Below, piece after piece: positions 1 to 11,788 of a stretch of DNA of 64,000 nt; within the stretch, counting starts at the first letter, position 1; each line of letters starts with the position of its first letter. The notes beneath the pieces are model-generated. The model had not been told where the DNA came from. It saw only the letters and a list, made by a program, of their open reading frames with translations, and did not search any database. Origin of the DNA: Steromphala cineraria (lineage: Eukaryota; Mollusca; Gastropoda; Trochida; Trochidae). The translations under genes were made by a program, and so were the position numbers. The stretch is taken from NCBI GenBank assembly GCA_916613615.1, contig OU744735.1, positions 52,220,082-52,284,081 on the forward strand. Reading direction: 5' to 3'.

Positions 1-329
1 TCGTCGTGAACATTAAATGTATTCCTATGCTCATGTCAGGAGTTATCGCCCCTGAACATGGTTAAGTTTCTTATATCATTTGTAACGTTTTTTATGTAAA
101 GGTAATCTTTTGAACTGTGTGGTTTCATCATTTCAAATGTAGATATTATTCATAGGTATTATTAGATGAACTTGTATGTAATGTAAACATGCATAACCTT
201 GTTATTATATTGATTATATATTGTTGACATGATTGTTTCAGGGTTTTAGTTTGTACGTCCACTCACGTGAATAAAAGAACTTACACCCAGCATTCACCTT
301 GGCGTTTGTCCCTCTGTGACCCTGCTACA
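1..329 (+). mobile_element. Putative 3' end of an LTR (partial)
   Basis: AT-rich sequence with a polyadenylation-like AATAAA at about 270 and ending in GCTACA at 324-329. Directly after it begins LINE sequence (TATTGTAGG.AGG) whose paralogues at 19607 and 57653 continue without interruption, so something was inserted here. A poly(A) signal about 60 bp before a ...CA end suits the right end of an LTR. The left end lies outside the window and no target duplication can be tested, so a different element type is possible. Confidence 0.3.
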
Positions 330-787
330 TATTGTAGGCAGGTTTGATATCAGAGTCAAATACCACGATATGATGGTCGGAAATGCCAGGAACAGTGTCG
401 CTGGTCTTCAGCAGGCTGGGGTGGTTTGTGATGTATAGATCAAGGATGTTTCCCTTAATGGTTGAGTTCCGCTCTTAAGTAGTTCTCTGTGTACTGCTGT
501 AGTTGTCCCAGGCTTCGCTGTGGTGTGGTCCCAATTGAGAAGGGCAGGTTGAAATCACCGCCGATGATGACTTAATCGTTTGTTCTTTTTCGCCAGGATG
601 TAAATTGTTGATTGTGACAGGTTCTGTAAGGTCTGTAGTATGAGCCTATGACAGTGCCTTTTTCTCTTGTCTGTATTTCTGGACAAACTAGTTCACAGTG
701 TATGTCCTCAATTTCCCTTGCATTGGCTTGCATGTTGTAATGGACTAGAACAAAGACGCCACCGCCGTTCCTGTTTCTGTCATTCAA
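330..787 (-). pseudogene. LINE endonuclease-domain fragment (minus strand)
   Basis: Read on the minus strand this matches the APE-type endonuclease part of the LINE copies at 21.3-21.7 kb and 59.3-59.6 kb: NDRNRNGGGVFVLVH near 787, GSYYRP near 630, and the end of the domain near 350-440. Reading frames are broken. Unlike two of its paralogues, the DLYITN-coding stretch (about 420-460) is present once and not expanded. The plus-side boundary meets a plus-strand LINE 3' end head-to-head. Non-functional. Confidence 0.6.
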
Positions 788-1767
788 GAATGCAGTACCG
801 GAATGGAAGTACCAGATAATATTCGTACTGTAAAAAGCATCTCGAAATTTAAAGAAAGTATGAATAATTGTACTACATTTTACTTGTGCGCCTAAATAGT
901 TTTCTTTTTGTGAAGGAAAACCTTACAGTTTGCAATAAGTTATGTTAGATTTCGATTTATTAAATATTGGAATGACCCTGAGTGTGTTCGTGGCAATACC
1001 AAAAGCTTATATCATTATTTTTGGAATGTGCAATAGATCAAAACCAGGGAGGCAAACATTGAAGCGCACATGTAATTTAAATGTTTCAATACAATCTTAA
1101 AATTTTGAGGGAAGTGCAGACCTATCATTTTGTCAAACTGTACTTGTATTTAAATAGGTTCAACCATTTGTTCATGATATCAAACGATTTGTGTAATATA
1201 GTTATAAGTGTAAGCAGTTCTCTTCTTGTTTCTGTCTATCTTTAATACCCCGTTACTGTTCAGTATCTGTCAACTTTTTTGTGTATATACATGTTATTCC
1301 ATATCATAAATACCCCGTTACTGTTCAGTATCTGTCACCTTTTTGTGTATATTCATGTTATTCCATATCATAAATACCCCGTTACTGTTCAGTATCTGTC
1401 ACCTTTTTGTGTATATACATGTTATTCCATATCATGAATACCCCGTTACTGTTCAGTATCTGTCACCTTTTTGTGTATATACATGTTATTCCATATCATG
1501 AATACCCCGTTACTGTTCAGTATCTGTCACCTTTTTGTATATATACATGTTATTCCATATCATGAATACTTCGTTACTGTTCAGTATCTGTCACCTTTTT
1601 GTGTATATACATGTTATTCCATATCATAAATACCCCGTTACTGTTCAGTATCTGTCACCTTTTTGTGTATATACATGTTATTTCATATCATAAATACCGA
1701 GTAGAGGGTGTTATAAGTTGGACAACTTGTTCTTTATCCAATTATGTGTGAAAAAAATATGTTTAAA
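788..1767 (+). mobile_element. LINE 3' end (end of RT ORF and 3'UTR), plus strand
   Basis: The first bases encode a degraded form of the WNKVPDNIR-type C-terminus typical of LINE ORF2, intact in the paralogue at 21690-21801. The stretch runs through a 3'UTR to a GTTGGACAACTTGT....AATATGTTTAAA end. The same end occurs at about 22295, 60240 and 41345. This copy has a 64-bp minisatellite expanded inside the UTR. Confidence 0.55.
1246..1697 (+). repeat. 64-bp minisatellite, about 7 units
   Basis: Direct repeats beginning TACCCCGTTACTGTTCAGTA, period 64 (first unit 65), about seven near-identical copies. The homologous sites at about 22160-22240 and 60110-60170 hold only one diverged unit, so the array arose inside this LINE 3'UTR copy. 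Confidence 0.9.
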
Positions 1768-2385
1768 CCAACCAAAGAAAACAATAGATTGCTAAAATGA
1801 AGCTAAGAAATGTGAATCTATTTGCCATTTGGGATATAGCTCAACCATGTAAGCTATTTGTTTTGAATCCGTTCATGCGCTTTTATTAAGTTTAAAGCAA
1901 AACACAATATGAATAATAAAACATTTATTTCGTCAAATATGACACAACATGATATAGAAACTTTATCCAAATTTCTTAAAGTGGTACAAGACAATCCAAA
2001 TCATGTATTTACCGAGCTCAATTATGTAATTTAAATCCACTTCTATTAAAACCTCTAAAAGAAGGAATCACAATGGTCGTGAGTGTACTCAAAGATTTCA
2101 AATTTTACTTGCAAATACAATAAATACATGAAAATTAATATGTGTGATACAAAAGTAGAAACAACTGCAGGATGATCAGTGTTTGGGTTTTATTGAATTT
2201 ATCACTTATTGATTAAATCTTGAAACTTTCTATTAATGAATTTAAGAATCATCATTATTTTATCTTATTTTTCAACACTATTAACCTTTCTTAATGAATG
2301 AGTTTACATAAATTTCATAGATTTTAAAGTATTTTTGTAAAGAATTTAATATTTTGTCATGGGAACTCAATAAATATTTAATAAC

Positions 2386-2602
2386 AAGATGTGTTTGTAA
2401 AACACGTATGGCCCCCGGATGCATCTCGCTGTGTCAAGGTCAAGGTCACAAGGTCAAATGTCATGGTGACATCTGAAAGGTCTCATCACAAGGGATCCAT
2501 ATGTCAAGTATCAAAGACCTAGCTCTGACCAATCAAAAGTTATGACCAAGGTTAAAGTTTTTGTGGACAAACGGACAGGTGAAAACAATATACCCCCGAT
2601 TC
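2386..2602 (+). mobile_element. Short dispersed element with CAAGGTCA motifs
   Basis: Starts with the hairpin GTGTTTGTAAAACAC, contains CAAGGTCAAGGTCACAAGG, and ends near a CCCCCGATTCGGGG hairpin. It is flanked by direct repeats ATAACAA on both sides, and the paralogous site at about 60826-60850 lacks it (an empty site). The CAAGGTCA-type repeat is common in bivalve genomes in my experience. Class not certain (MITE- or Helitron-related). Confidence 0.55.
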
Positions 2603-2720
2603 GGGGTCATAACAATTCAATTTCTTGCACTTGGGTACATATAGGTCTTGCTTACCAAAAAATTTAATTATGTGACAAAATAATTACTTGAACTTGGCTA
2701 CATATAGGTCTTGCTAACCT

Positions 2721-3335
2721 AAAAAATAGAGCCATGGGCTCTGAAGCTCATCAGGCATCATATCAAGTTTGCTCTATACAGGCCAGATGAGCTAGAAATG
2801 AAACTGATGTTATCTATTGCAAGAAAACCTATAAAAAAAATACAACACAAATGTAACGATTTCGGAATAAATTTCCTTACCGAAATGATTTATTATTATT
2901 CAACACTTTCCACACTAAAATATCCAAGGAGAAATAAATTTGCCATAGACTGTCATTTAATGGAGAAAAATAGGTTTTTAAGATTTTGATCCCTTGACCC
3001 TATTTGGGGTCATTGGGTCACGAAACCTACAGTTTAGAATCCGAATTGGCCAAGGAGTCTACATGCAGTCTTTCAGCTCAATAGACCTTTTGGAACTGAA
3101 GATGATGATGAAAATAAGTTTTTAAGGTTGTGACACCTGTGACCCTAATTTGGGTCATGGGGTCACGAAATCTACAGCATAAAATCCCCATTGGCCAAGG
3201 AGTCTGCACATATGATTTCAGCTCTCTAGACCCTTTGGAACTTAAGAAGAAGATGAAAATATGTTTTTAAGGTTGTGACGGACGACGGGCCATGCCATAA
3301 GCCCATCTGGACTTTCAGTCCTGATGAGCTAAAAA
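2721..3335 (+). mobile_element. Pearl-like (Helitron-related) element, two core units
   Basis: Left end ATAGAGCCATGGGCTCTGAA then GCTCATCAGGC. Right end CAGTCCTGATGAGCTAAAAA, so the ends are inverted matches (TAGCTCATCAGG). The core holds two diverged units with 'GACCC.AATTTGGGTCA.GGGTCACGAAA'. The third stomatin-flank copy at about 22705 runs straight from ACACAAAAG to TTAATTC, giving an empty site with no clear target duplication. Confidence 0.6.
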
Positions 3336-5460
3336 TTAATTCAAAAACAAAATAATTTCTCGAACATGGGTACATATAGGTCTTGCTTACCTAAATCATA
3401 AAATATTTAAAAAAAAGTGTTAGTTAACACATTGCCAGCTGTTCAGTGATTGGCTGACAGACCAACTGGCCTTAAGAAACAACCATGACAGTATTTCATA
3501 TATATTTCAAATATACATAACAAATAAGAAACTAAATATACCAGTACTCCAAACATACAGAATAGTTTAAAACAAGTAAAGGGCTGTAGTAAACAAGTGA
3601 CCTTACAAAAAGGAAAGCAAAGTTTACCAATTATAATATTCAATCTTTAACACTGGTAAAAGAGAGTTAAACATCCAAGCTAAGAGATTTCATTTCATTA
3701 GATCGACTGATTTAAAGTGGTAAAATTGATTAATTCATTATTCGCCTTTTTGTTTTGTTCAAAAATCACATGAAATATCAATCGCCATGAATGTAATTGT
3801 TCCATATTTATTTGAAAGAGATTTTGTGTAAAGTTACCCTTGATACACACACAAACTTGGACTTTGGTTCAGTTAAATGTTTTATCCTCTCAGAAAACGT
3901 TTTAGAGACGTTTTTGAAAACTTTAACTGAGCTTAAATGAAAAATTTGGGGGAAAAAAACAAATTACAGCAGAGTCTTTTACTTTCTTGCTGTCAATATC
4001 AAACAATTTTTAAATGACCTTTTTCCTGCCGTCACAACTATCAACAAATGATATCATCCCAAGCATAACCTTTAACCTAAGAATGATGATCTTGGAACAT
4101 TTTAGGACCACAGGCAAAGGGTTAACTTTACAATATGACAACTTGTTTTATATACACAAATATGGTCAGGTGATACCCAATGAAAAGAATTATTTACAAT
4201 AAATGTGGTTATTAACATAATCAAATGAAAAAAATATATAGAACTAAAAATAACATAATTTGTTCAAATAGAAAAGCTATTAACTTAATGAAAACTAAAA
4301 TGTAAAATCTTCAAAATGAAGAAACCAAATTGATAATTCTGCAGTAGTAGAAATCTAATTATTGCATTGACAATAACGTAGGATATTATGCAGATTCACA
4401 ATGTTTCATATTCTATAAAGTAAAGACAAAGTGAGATATTTGTAATACAATTGAACCTGATAATGTCAAAATTTTCTTCAGTTCCATGACATTTTTAAAA
4501 ATATCATTATATAGTAAACAAGGTACTGAAACTACCACAAGTTGACTCAAAAAGAGTCAAATTGACTTCTCATTGTCAAATATCATAATCTGAATAAGCA
4601 TTTGTATTAGGACTTCATGACAGAAATAAAATAAATAATGAATACCTGGTACATGTAGATAAATAAATAAATCACAATGCTTTCTTTTAAAAATCTCTTT
4701 GTTCATGAAAAACATTCATTTAGTTACAATTCCCTTTTTCGGATAATGATAAATAATGTTAATAGTTATAGCTCATTTATCATAAATCGCCAATGGAAAT
4801 TGTGGGTAAACCTATTTAAACTTCCTGAATGTATCACTGTTTTTGGCAGCAGTGATTATGATTTTTTTTAAACAATAAATAATGTTAATAGCTATAGTTA
4901 ATTTATCAAACATTGCAAATGAAAATTGAGGGTAAAACAATAAAGAATGTTAATAGTCAAAGGTAATTTATCATAAATTGCCAATCGGCCACAAAAAAAG
5001 TTCTAACCCTCATTCTTTTCGGCAATATAGCATTCCATGGGAGATAACTCTTCTATCTCCGGCATCCACTCGGGTAATGAATTCTGAGAGAACCCGTTGC
5101 TTTTTCAAAGTTCAAGCTGTTTTTGTTTGTAAGGACCAAAATTATTTCAAACACTACCTGTTTTATAAAAGTTTCATTATTAGATAATGAACATTGATAA
5201 GACAATCTGTAAGAGTCTTATGTCCCTATACTGAACCGATTAGCATTAAAATTGTAATTTTCAGAAATTTCAGAACTTCCTGATAAGATACAATAAATGA
5301 CAAGCAGACATAGTCATCAACATCCCCCGCCTCTGGAACAAGGACAATAACTCCGGAAAAAATAATTGCGCAGTTCTGATTTTCGAACTCCATCAAGGTA
5401 TTGATACCCTGGAGGCACACACAAAATTTGATAATCCTATCTTTAACGGTTTCTGAGAAA

Positions 5461-6907
5461 AATAGAGCAATTGGCTCTGTAGCTCATCAGGCTTCATTAT
5501 CAATTATGCTTTTTATATATTAGGGGCAACAGGACCACCAAAGCTACAATTCATAATCCTCATCAGTCAAGGAGTTTGTACACAAAGTTTCAGCTTTCTA
5601 GGCCTCATGGTTCTAGAGAAGAAGATGAAAATAGGTTTTCAGGGTGTGGCCCCTGTGACCCTTATTAGGGGTCACAGGGCCACCAAAGCTACAATATATA
5701 ATCCTCACTAGTCAAGGAGTCTGTACACATAATTTCAACTTTCTAGGCCTCATGGTTCTGGAGAAGAAGATGAAAATAGGTTTTTAGGGCGTGGCCCCTG
5801 TGGCCCTTATAAGGGGTCACAGGGCCACCAAAGTTACAATTTATAATCCTCACTAGTCAATGAGTCTGTACACAAAGTTTCAGCTTTCTAGGCCTCATGG
5901 TTCTGGGGAAAGAAGATCAAAATAGGTTTTTAGTATGTGGCCCCTGTGACCCTTATTAGGGGTCACAGGGCCACCAAAGCTACAATTCATAATCCTCACT
6001 AGTCAAGGAGTCTGTACACACAATTTCAGCTTTCTGGGCCTCATGATTCTGGAGAAGAAGATGAAAATAGGTTTTTAGGGCGTGGCCCCTGTGACCCTTA
6101 TTAGGGGATAAAGGGCCACCAAAGCTACAATTTATAATCCTTACTAGTCAAGGAGTCTGTACACAAAGTTTCAGCTTTCTAGGCTTCATGGTTCTGGGGA
6201 AGAAGATGAAAATAGGTTTTTAGGGTGTGGCCCCTGTGGCCCTTATTAGGGGTCACAGGGCCACCAAAGCTACAATTTTTAATCCTCACTAGTCAAGGAG
6301 TATGTACACACAGTTTCAGCTTTCTAGGCCTCATGGTTCTTGAGAAGAAGATGAAAATAGGTTTATAGGGCATGGCCCCTGTGGCCCTTATTAGGGGTCA
6401 CAGGGCCACCAAAGCTACAATTTATAATCCTCACTAGTCAAGGAGTCTGTACACACAGTTTCAGCTTTCTAGGCTTCATGGTTCAGGAGAAGAAGATGAA
6501 AATAGGTTTTAAGGGCTTGGCCCCTGTGGCCCTTATTAGGGGTCACAGGGCCACCAAAGGTACATTTTTAATCCTCACTAATCAAGGAGTCTGTACACAA
6601 AGTTTTAGGTTTCTAGGCCTCATGGTTCTGGAGAAGAAGATGAAAATAGGTTTTTAGGGCGTGGCCCCTGTGGCCCTTATTAGGGATCACAGGGCCACCA
6701 AAGCTACAATTTTTAATCCTCACTAGTCAAGGAATCTGTAACAAAGTTTTAGGTTTCTAGGCCTTATGGTTCTGGAGAAGAAGTCGAAATTCCACAAATT
6801 TTACGGACGGATGGACGGACGGATGGACGGACGGACGGACGGACGGACGCCGGACACCATGCCATGCCATAAGCCCAATGGGCCTTACAGGCCAGATGAG
6901 CTAAAAA
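5461..6907 (+). mobile_element. Pearl-like element, about nine 146-bp core units
   Basis: Left end AATAGAGCAATTGGCTCTGT (a palindrome) followed by AGCTCATCAGG. The core is about nine tandem units of about 146 bp, each with CACAGGGCCACCAAAGCTAC and GAAGATGAAAATAGGTTTTT. Then come an (ACGG)n microsatellite at about 6804-6848, the hairpin-rich CCATGCCATAAGCCCA..GGGCCTTACAGGCC, and the end CAGATGAGCTAAAAA. This order (flank, core repeats, ACGG microsatellite, flank) is that described for the Pearl family of bivalves. Confidence 0.75.
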
Positions 6908-7003
6908 TTTGCTCCTTTAACTCAGACGGACGGACGGATTGATGGACGCACGGAGCTCAAACCTATATCCCCCTTCCACTTTGTGGCGGGGGATAATAAT
7001 GTT
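6908..7003 (+). mobile_element. Fragment of a second Helitron-like 3' end
   Basis: Contains a GACGGACGGACGG stretch, then TATCCCCC...GTGGCGGGGGATAA, a stem-loop near its end. It abuts the Pearl-like element directly. It looks like the terminal part of another non-autonomous element family, but only about 95 bp are present. Confidence 0.35.
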
Positions 7004-8429
7004 TCTCATATTTGATACGGGTACACTATGCCATACTTAAATGGAAAAATAGAGAGCGCCTTCAGATACCTAGCATTATCATGCCACGTGATAAGATATT
7101 TCAACAGGTGCTTCAAAACCAAGTTGTGATTGACATCACTTTATATCTATTAACTACAAAAGGGCAATGCATGTGGGTCTTTGGTTTCCATGGATATGCA
7201 CACGAACAAACAAAGGCAATCATCTTCATAGATATATTTTTGTTGAGATATAATTTAGCTACCGGTAAATAAAATCTTATGACTATTTATTTAACCGTTA
7301 TACATTTTTATAAAGGCATGATATAATAATGAATTTAGATACCTAGATGATTTTACAAACATAGAAATATCTTATTTTATTATTTTTGCAAATTGGATCA
7401 GTAGTTTTATGTTTCTCTTAATTGTCATAATTCAATGTAAAGGTATGTTATATTAATTATTTTGTCACAAATAAAAACTCGCTGTTCAGTGAAAAATAAC
7501 TAATACCTATGATATAAAGGATCCAACATTTTATAAAGTCATAATGACTAATAAAGAGCACAAAAAAAGAGTGTAAAAGTTATTTTTAAAATAGAAACAA
7601 CATATCATCTGAAATAAAATTCAGATCAATACAATGACTTCTTTAACAAGAGTATCAATATACAGATATCATGAACATAAATAATAACTAATAAATAAAC
7701 AAACAAGAAGAAACAATTAATCTAATGTGACAGATAAATACAGGATACATTTAAACTGTTTCTAAATATAAAGAAATAAACATCATCAGGTTTTATTTTC
7801 CTTTTTTTTCCATTTCATAAATCATGAAACATTTTTAACAAAGCATATAAAATGTTACTAAATGAACAAACACAGGCCATTTAGTATCAAAACAAGGAAA
7901 ATCTTAACAACAACTTCATGGCAGAATATTTATAATACAGTCTTCATAAAATTTCACAAGCGGACAAACAAAGGTTTCATCTTCAGGCCAAGTAACAGTA
8001 TATCTCATAATTTTGGTAAAATTATAGGGTTTATAATTGGAATAACTTAAATTTCACCTGAAAACTTACTTTCTGTGATTTTTAATCAAACAGATTATTG
8101 GTGTCAGTTATTAAAAATTTGATAAAAACTTTTGGGAAAGATGGTATGAAATGCAACAACAAAGAGTTTAAAATCCAATAAACCCGAAGGAAAGATGGAT
8201 GGCCATTATTCAGATGTGTCTCTGAATAGTATATATATAATACACTGGAGACATAATCTACCAAAAAACAAGTTTCAACCATTTCAGTTTTTACATCATA
8301 ATGTGTCTACAATCTGACACCAGCAACATGGTGGGAAAAAACGTACATGTTTCAAGCCTTGCACTGTTTGGCAGGGATTCTTGGCTGGAAATCGTTAATC
8401 ATCATAAACCTTTAATGGAATAACAGTTA

Positions 8430-8885
8430 ATTGTCATAACTGAATTCAAAGATTGTCAACAAATGAGTTTGGATTTTGTCAAGACAAAACCATTCTTCAC
8501 TCTTGAAAGTCTAGATAAACCATCATTTAATCATTTAATCATTGATGAAATAACAGTTAATTCTCAAAATTCAAAGATTGTCAAAAAATGAGTTTGGATG
8601 TTGTCAAGACAATGTTTCTTCTCTCCAGAAAGTCTAGATAAGCCATCATATATATCATTGATGAAATAACAGTTAATTCTCAAAATTCAAAGATTGTCAA
8701 CAAATGAGTTTGGATGTTGTCAAGACAATATGTTTCTTCTCTCTAGAAAGTCTAGATAAACCATTATATATATCATTGATGAAATAACAGTTAATTCTCA
8801 AAATTCAAAGATTGTCAACAAATGAGTTTGGATGTTGTCAAGACAATATGATTCTTCTCTCTAGAAAGTCTAGATGAATCAATGC
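8430..8885. repeat. About 123-bp tandem repeat, four units
   Basis: Units contain AACAGTTAATTCTCAAAATT, AACAAATGAGTTTGGATG and GAAAGTCTAGATAAACCAT. The second stomatin block has two units at about 62350-62660, so copy number differs between paralogues. Confidence 0.75.
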
Positions 8886-9227
8886 ATGTTCACACATTGA
8901 CTGCATTACCACCTCCTCTGGACAGAAACCATAAATGATGTCCATGTTCTTGTGAAAGAGTATGAGACAAGACATTTTCCTAATTGGCCTTAAGCCTAAG
9001 GCTAGACATAATTGATTGCTTGATTCATAAAATCGTTTTTGCAAAATGTCTGTTCACCAATTTTAATACAGAGGGATTCTTAGTAGCAGATTTTTCCAAA
9101 TAAGTGTAAGAAGATTCCATAAATGAGAAAATAAATTTGTAGGCCTTATGAATAAAATGATAAACTATTCAACACGATGTACAAGATTGTCAATTTGAAC
9201 ATAGTCAATAGGCGATATGGTGAGGGA

Positions 9228-9416
9228 TTATTTATCAACAAAGTGCTTTAGCAGATCCATTGGCAGCGGAAAGATGATAGTGGAATTTTTCTCGGCTGAA
9301 ATTGTACCGAGGGTTTGCAGGTATCGGAGCTGCAGTGCGGCTGGTGAGCCTGAGATGATGTCTGCGGCATATTTGAGAGCTACTGAGGCTTTCTGCTCCC
9401 CTTCTGCTGCTATTAC
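9228..9416 (-). CDS. Stomatin-like SPFH protein, last coding exon (copy S1)
   Basis: A 62-codon exon plus TAA stop, read on the minus strand. It starts with [15 protein letters not shown], continues [13 protein letters not shown] and [12 protein letters not shown], and ends KHFVDK. These are the conserved C-terminal blocks of stomatin-type proteins: the end of the SPFH/coiled-coil region and the oligomerisation segment of a membrane scaffold protein. The minus-strand acceptor ...CTACCTCCAG sits just before GTAATAGCAGC, giving a phase-0 exon. No further stomatin exon is visible at higher coordinates until the near-identical second copy at 63022. This is therefore a duplicated orphan last exon or, less likely, an alternative last exon. 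It differs from the second copy by one residue (Tyr instead of His after ASVALK). Identity to the family is firm; gene status is uncertain. Confidence 0.8.
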   Translation of the reverse strand, partial: VIAAEGEQKASVALKYAADIISGSPAALQLRYLQTLGTISAEKNSTIIFPLPMDLLKHFVDK

Positions 9417-9698
9417 CTGGAGGTAGACATAGATTGCAATTAAAATTTCTAATGAAATAAAAGATAACAAAGAGGAATTAATGGATGACAACTTTATTTA
9501 TTCAGTGGCAAACCGGCTAGAAAGTTGTCAATGTTACGGGCCCAAAAGAAAATTTACTAGCCCAATTAAGTAAAGATAAAAAATGTTTTCTGACATTCTT
9601 TGTTTTAAAATCAATCACATATTATATCTGCTCAAGTGGTATTAGCATGTGATGGGGGTGATCGGAAACTGACACAAAATAGTACCTGAATCAATTAC

Positions 9699-11788
9699 AA
9701 AATTGAATTTAAAAAAATAAAGCCATTGGCTCTGTAGCTCATAAGGCTTCATTATCAATTATGCTTTATATATATTAGGGGCAACAGGGTCACCAAAGCT
9801 ACAATTCATAATCCTCATCAGTCAAGGAGTCTGTACACACAATTTCAGCTTTCTAGGCCTCATGGTTCTGGAGAAGAAGATGAAAATAGGTTTTTAGGGC
9901 ATGGCCCCTGTGGCCCTTATTAGGGGTCACAGGGCCACCAAAGCTACAATTTAAAATCCTCACCAGTCAATGAGTCTGTACACAAAGTTTCAGCTTTCTA
10001 GGCCTTATGGTTCTAGAGAAGAAAATGAAAGTAGGTTTTTAGGGTGCGGCCCCTGTGACCCTTATTAGGGGTCACAGGACCACCAAAGCTACAATTTATA
10101 ATCCTCACTAGTCAAGGAGTCTGTACACAAAGTTTCAGCTTTCTAGACCTCATGGTTCTGGGGGAGAGGACCAAAATAGGTTTTTAAGGTGTGGCCCCTG
10201 TGGCCCTTATTAGGGGTCACAGGATCACCAAAGCAACAATTTATAATCCTCACTAGTCAAGGAGTCTGTCACAAAGTTTCAGCTTTCTAGGCCTCATGGT
10301 TCTGGACAAGAAGATGACAATAGGTTTTTAGGGCGTGGCCCCTGTGGCCCTTATTAGGGGTCACAGGGCCACCAAAGTTACAATTTATAATCCTCACTAG
10401 TCAAGGAGTCTGTACACAAAATTTTAGATTTCTGGGCCTCATGGTTCTGGAGAAGATGAAAATAGGTTTTTAGGGCGTGGTCCCTGTGGCCCTTATTAGG
10501 GGTCACAGGGCCACCAAAGCTTCAATTTTTAATCCTCACTAGCCAAGGAGTCTGTACACAAAGTTTCAGCTATTTAGGCCTCATGGTTCTGGAGAAGAAG
10601 ATGAAAATAGGTTTTTAGGGCGTGGCCCCTGTGGCCCTTATTAGGGGTCAAAGGGCCACCAAAGCTACAATTTAAAATCCTCACCAGTCAATGAGTCTGT
10701 ACACAAAGTTTCAGCTTTCTAAGCCTTTTGGTGCTAGAGAAGAAAATGAAAGTAGGTTTTTAGGGTGCGGCCCCTGTGACCCTAATTAGGGGTCACAGGA
10801 CCACCAAAGCTACAATTTATAATCCTCACTAGTCAAGGAGTCTGTACACAAAGTTTCAGCTTTCTAGACCTCATGGTTCTGGGGGAGAGGACCAAAATAG
10901 TTTTTAAGGTGTGGCCCCTGTGGCCCTTATTAGGGGTCACAGGATCACCAAAGCTACAATTTATAATCCTCACTAGTCAAGGAGTCTGTACACAAAGTTT
11001 CAGCTTTCTAGGCCTCATGGTTCTGGGGAAAGAAGATCAAACTAGGTTTTTAGTATGTGGCCCCTGTGACCCTTATTAGGGGTCACAGGGCCACCAAAGC
11101 TACAATTTATAATCCTCACTAGTCAAGGAGTCTGTACACAAAATTTTAGATTTCTGGGCCTCATGGTTCTGGAGAAGATGAAAATAGGTTTTTAGGGCGT
11201 GGCCCCTGTGGCCCTTATTAGGGGTCACAGGGCCACCAAAGCTTCAATTTTTAATCCTCACTAGCCAAGGAGTCTGTACACAAAGTTTCAGCTTTTTAGG
11301 CCTCATGGTTCTGGAGAAGAAGATGAAAATAGGTTTTTAGGGCCTGGACCCTGTGGCCCTTATTAGGGGTCACAGGGCCACCAAAGCTACAATTTTCAAT
11401 CCTCACTAGTCAAGGAGTCTGTACAAATTTTTTTAGATTTCTAGGCCTCATGGTTCTGGAGAAGAAGATGAAAATAGGTTTTTAGGGTGTGGCACCTGTG
11501 GCCCTTATTAGGGGTCACAGGGCCACCAAAGCTACAATTTTTAATCCTCACTAGCCAAGGAGTATGTACACAAGGTTTTACGTTTCTAGGCCTTATGGTT
11601 CTGGAGAAGAAGTCGAAATTCCACAAAGTTTACGGACGGACGGACGGACGGACGGATGGACGGACAGACAGACGGACGCCGGACACCATGCCATGCCATA
11701 AGCCCATCGGGCCTTACAGGCCAGATGAGCTAAAAAGTAGTCCAAATATTTTTTATATAGCAATCCACACTAGCCAACCGGGCTATTA
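9699..11788. mobile_element. About 2.1-kb insertion absent from the paralogue at 63486
   Basis: The two stomatin blocks align through ..GTACCTGAAT.AATTAC. In S2 the next bases are TTTTTTCTACTAGCCC. In S1 that sequence resumes only at 11789. Both junctions show ATTAC. The insertion holds the Pearl-like element 9712-11736 and about 50 bp on its right ending GGGCTATTATTAC. Either this block was inserted with a 5-bp duplication, or S2 lost it between ATTAC repeats. Confidence 0.6.
9712..11736 (+). mobile_element. Pearl-like element, about thirteen 145-bp core units
   Basis: Same architecture as the element at 5461: AGCCATTGGCTCTGTAGCTC left end, about 13 core units (unit starts near 9794, 9940, 10084 and so on), an (ACGG)n microsatellite at about 11633-11675, and the CCATGCCATAAGCCC...GATGAGCTAAAAA right end. 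Short ORFs across the core are products of the repeat, not genes. Confidence 0.75.

Larger units (their letters stand above)
1768..9227. other. 3' flank of stomatin block S1 (no coding exon seen)
   Basis: AT-rich sequence alignable by eye to 60241-63021 in blocks (1768-2380, 2610-3790, 7390-9227). It is the downstream region, and perhaps 3'UTR, of the minus-strand stomatin exon at 9228. Inserted elements listed separately interrupt it. Relative to the second block it holds an extra 3.6 kb (about 3790-7390), part of which is a Pearl-like element. The motif AGGTCTTGCTTACCTAAA recurs at about 2650, 2707 and 3378. I see no supportable gene. Confidence 0.6.

Noticed and set aside
8838..9044. 68-codon minus-strand ORF downstream of the stomatin exon
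   Set aside because: The same region in block S2 (62640-62830) does not preserve the frame. More likely 3'UTR or flank.
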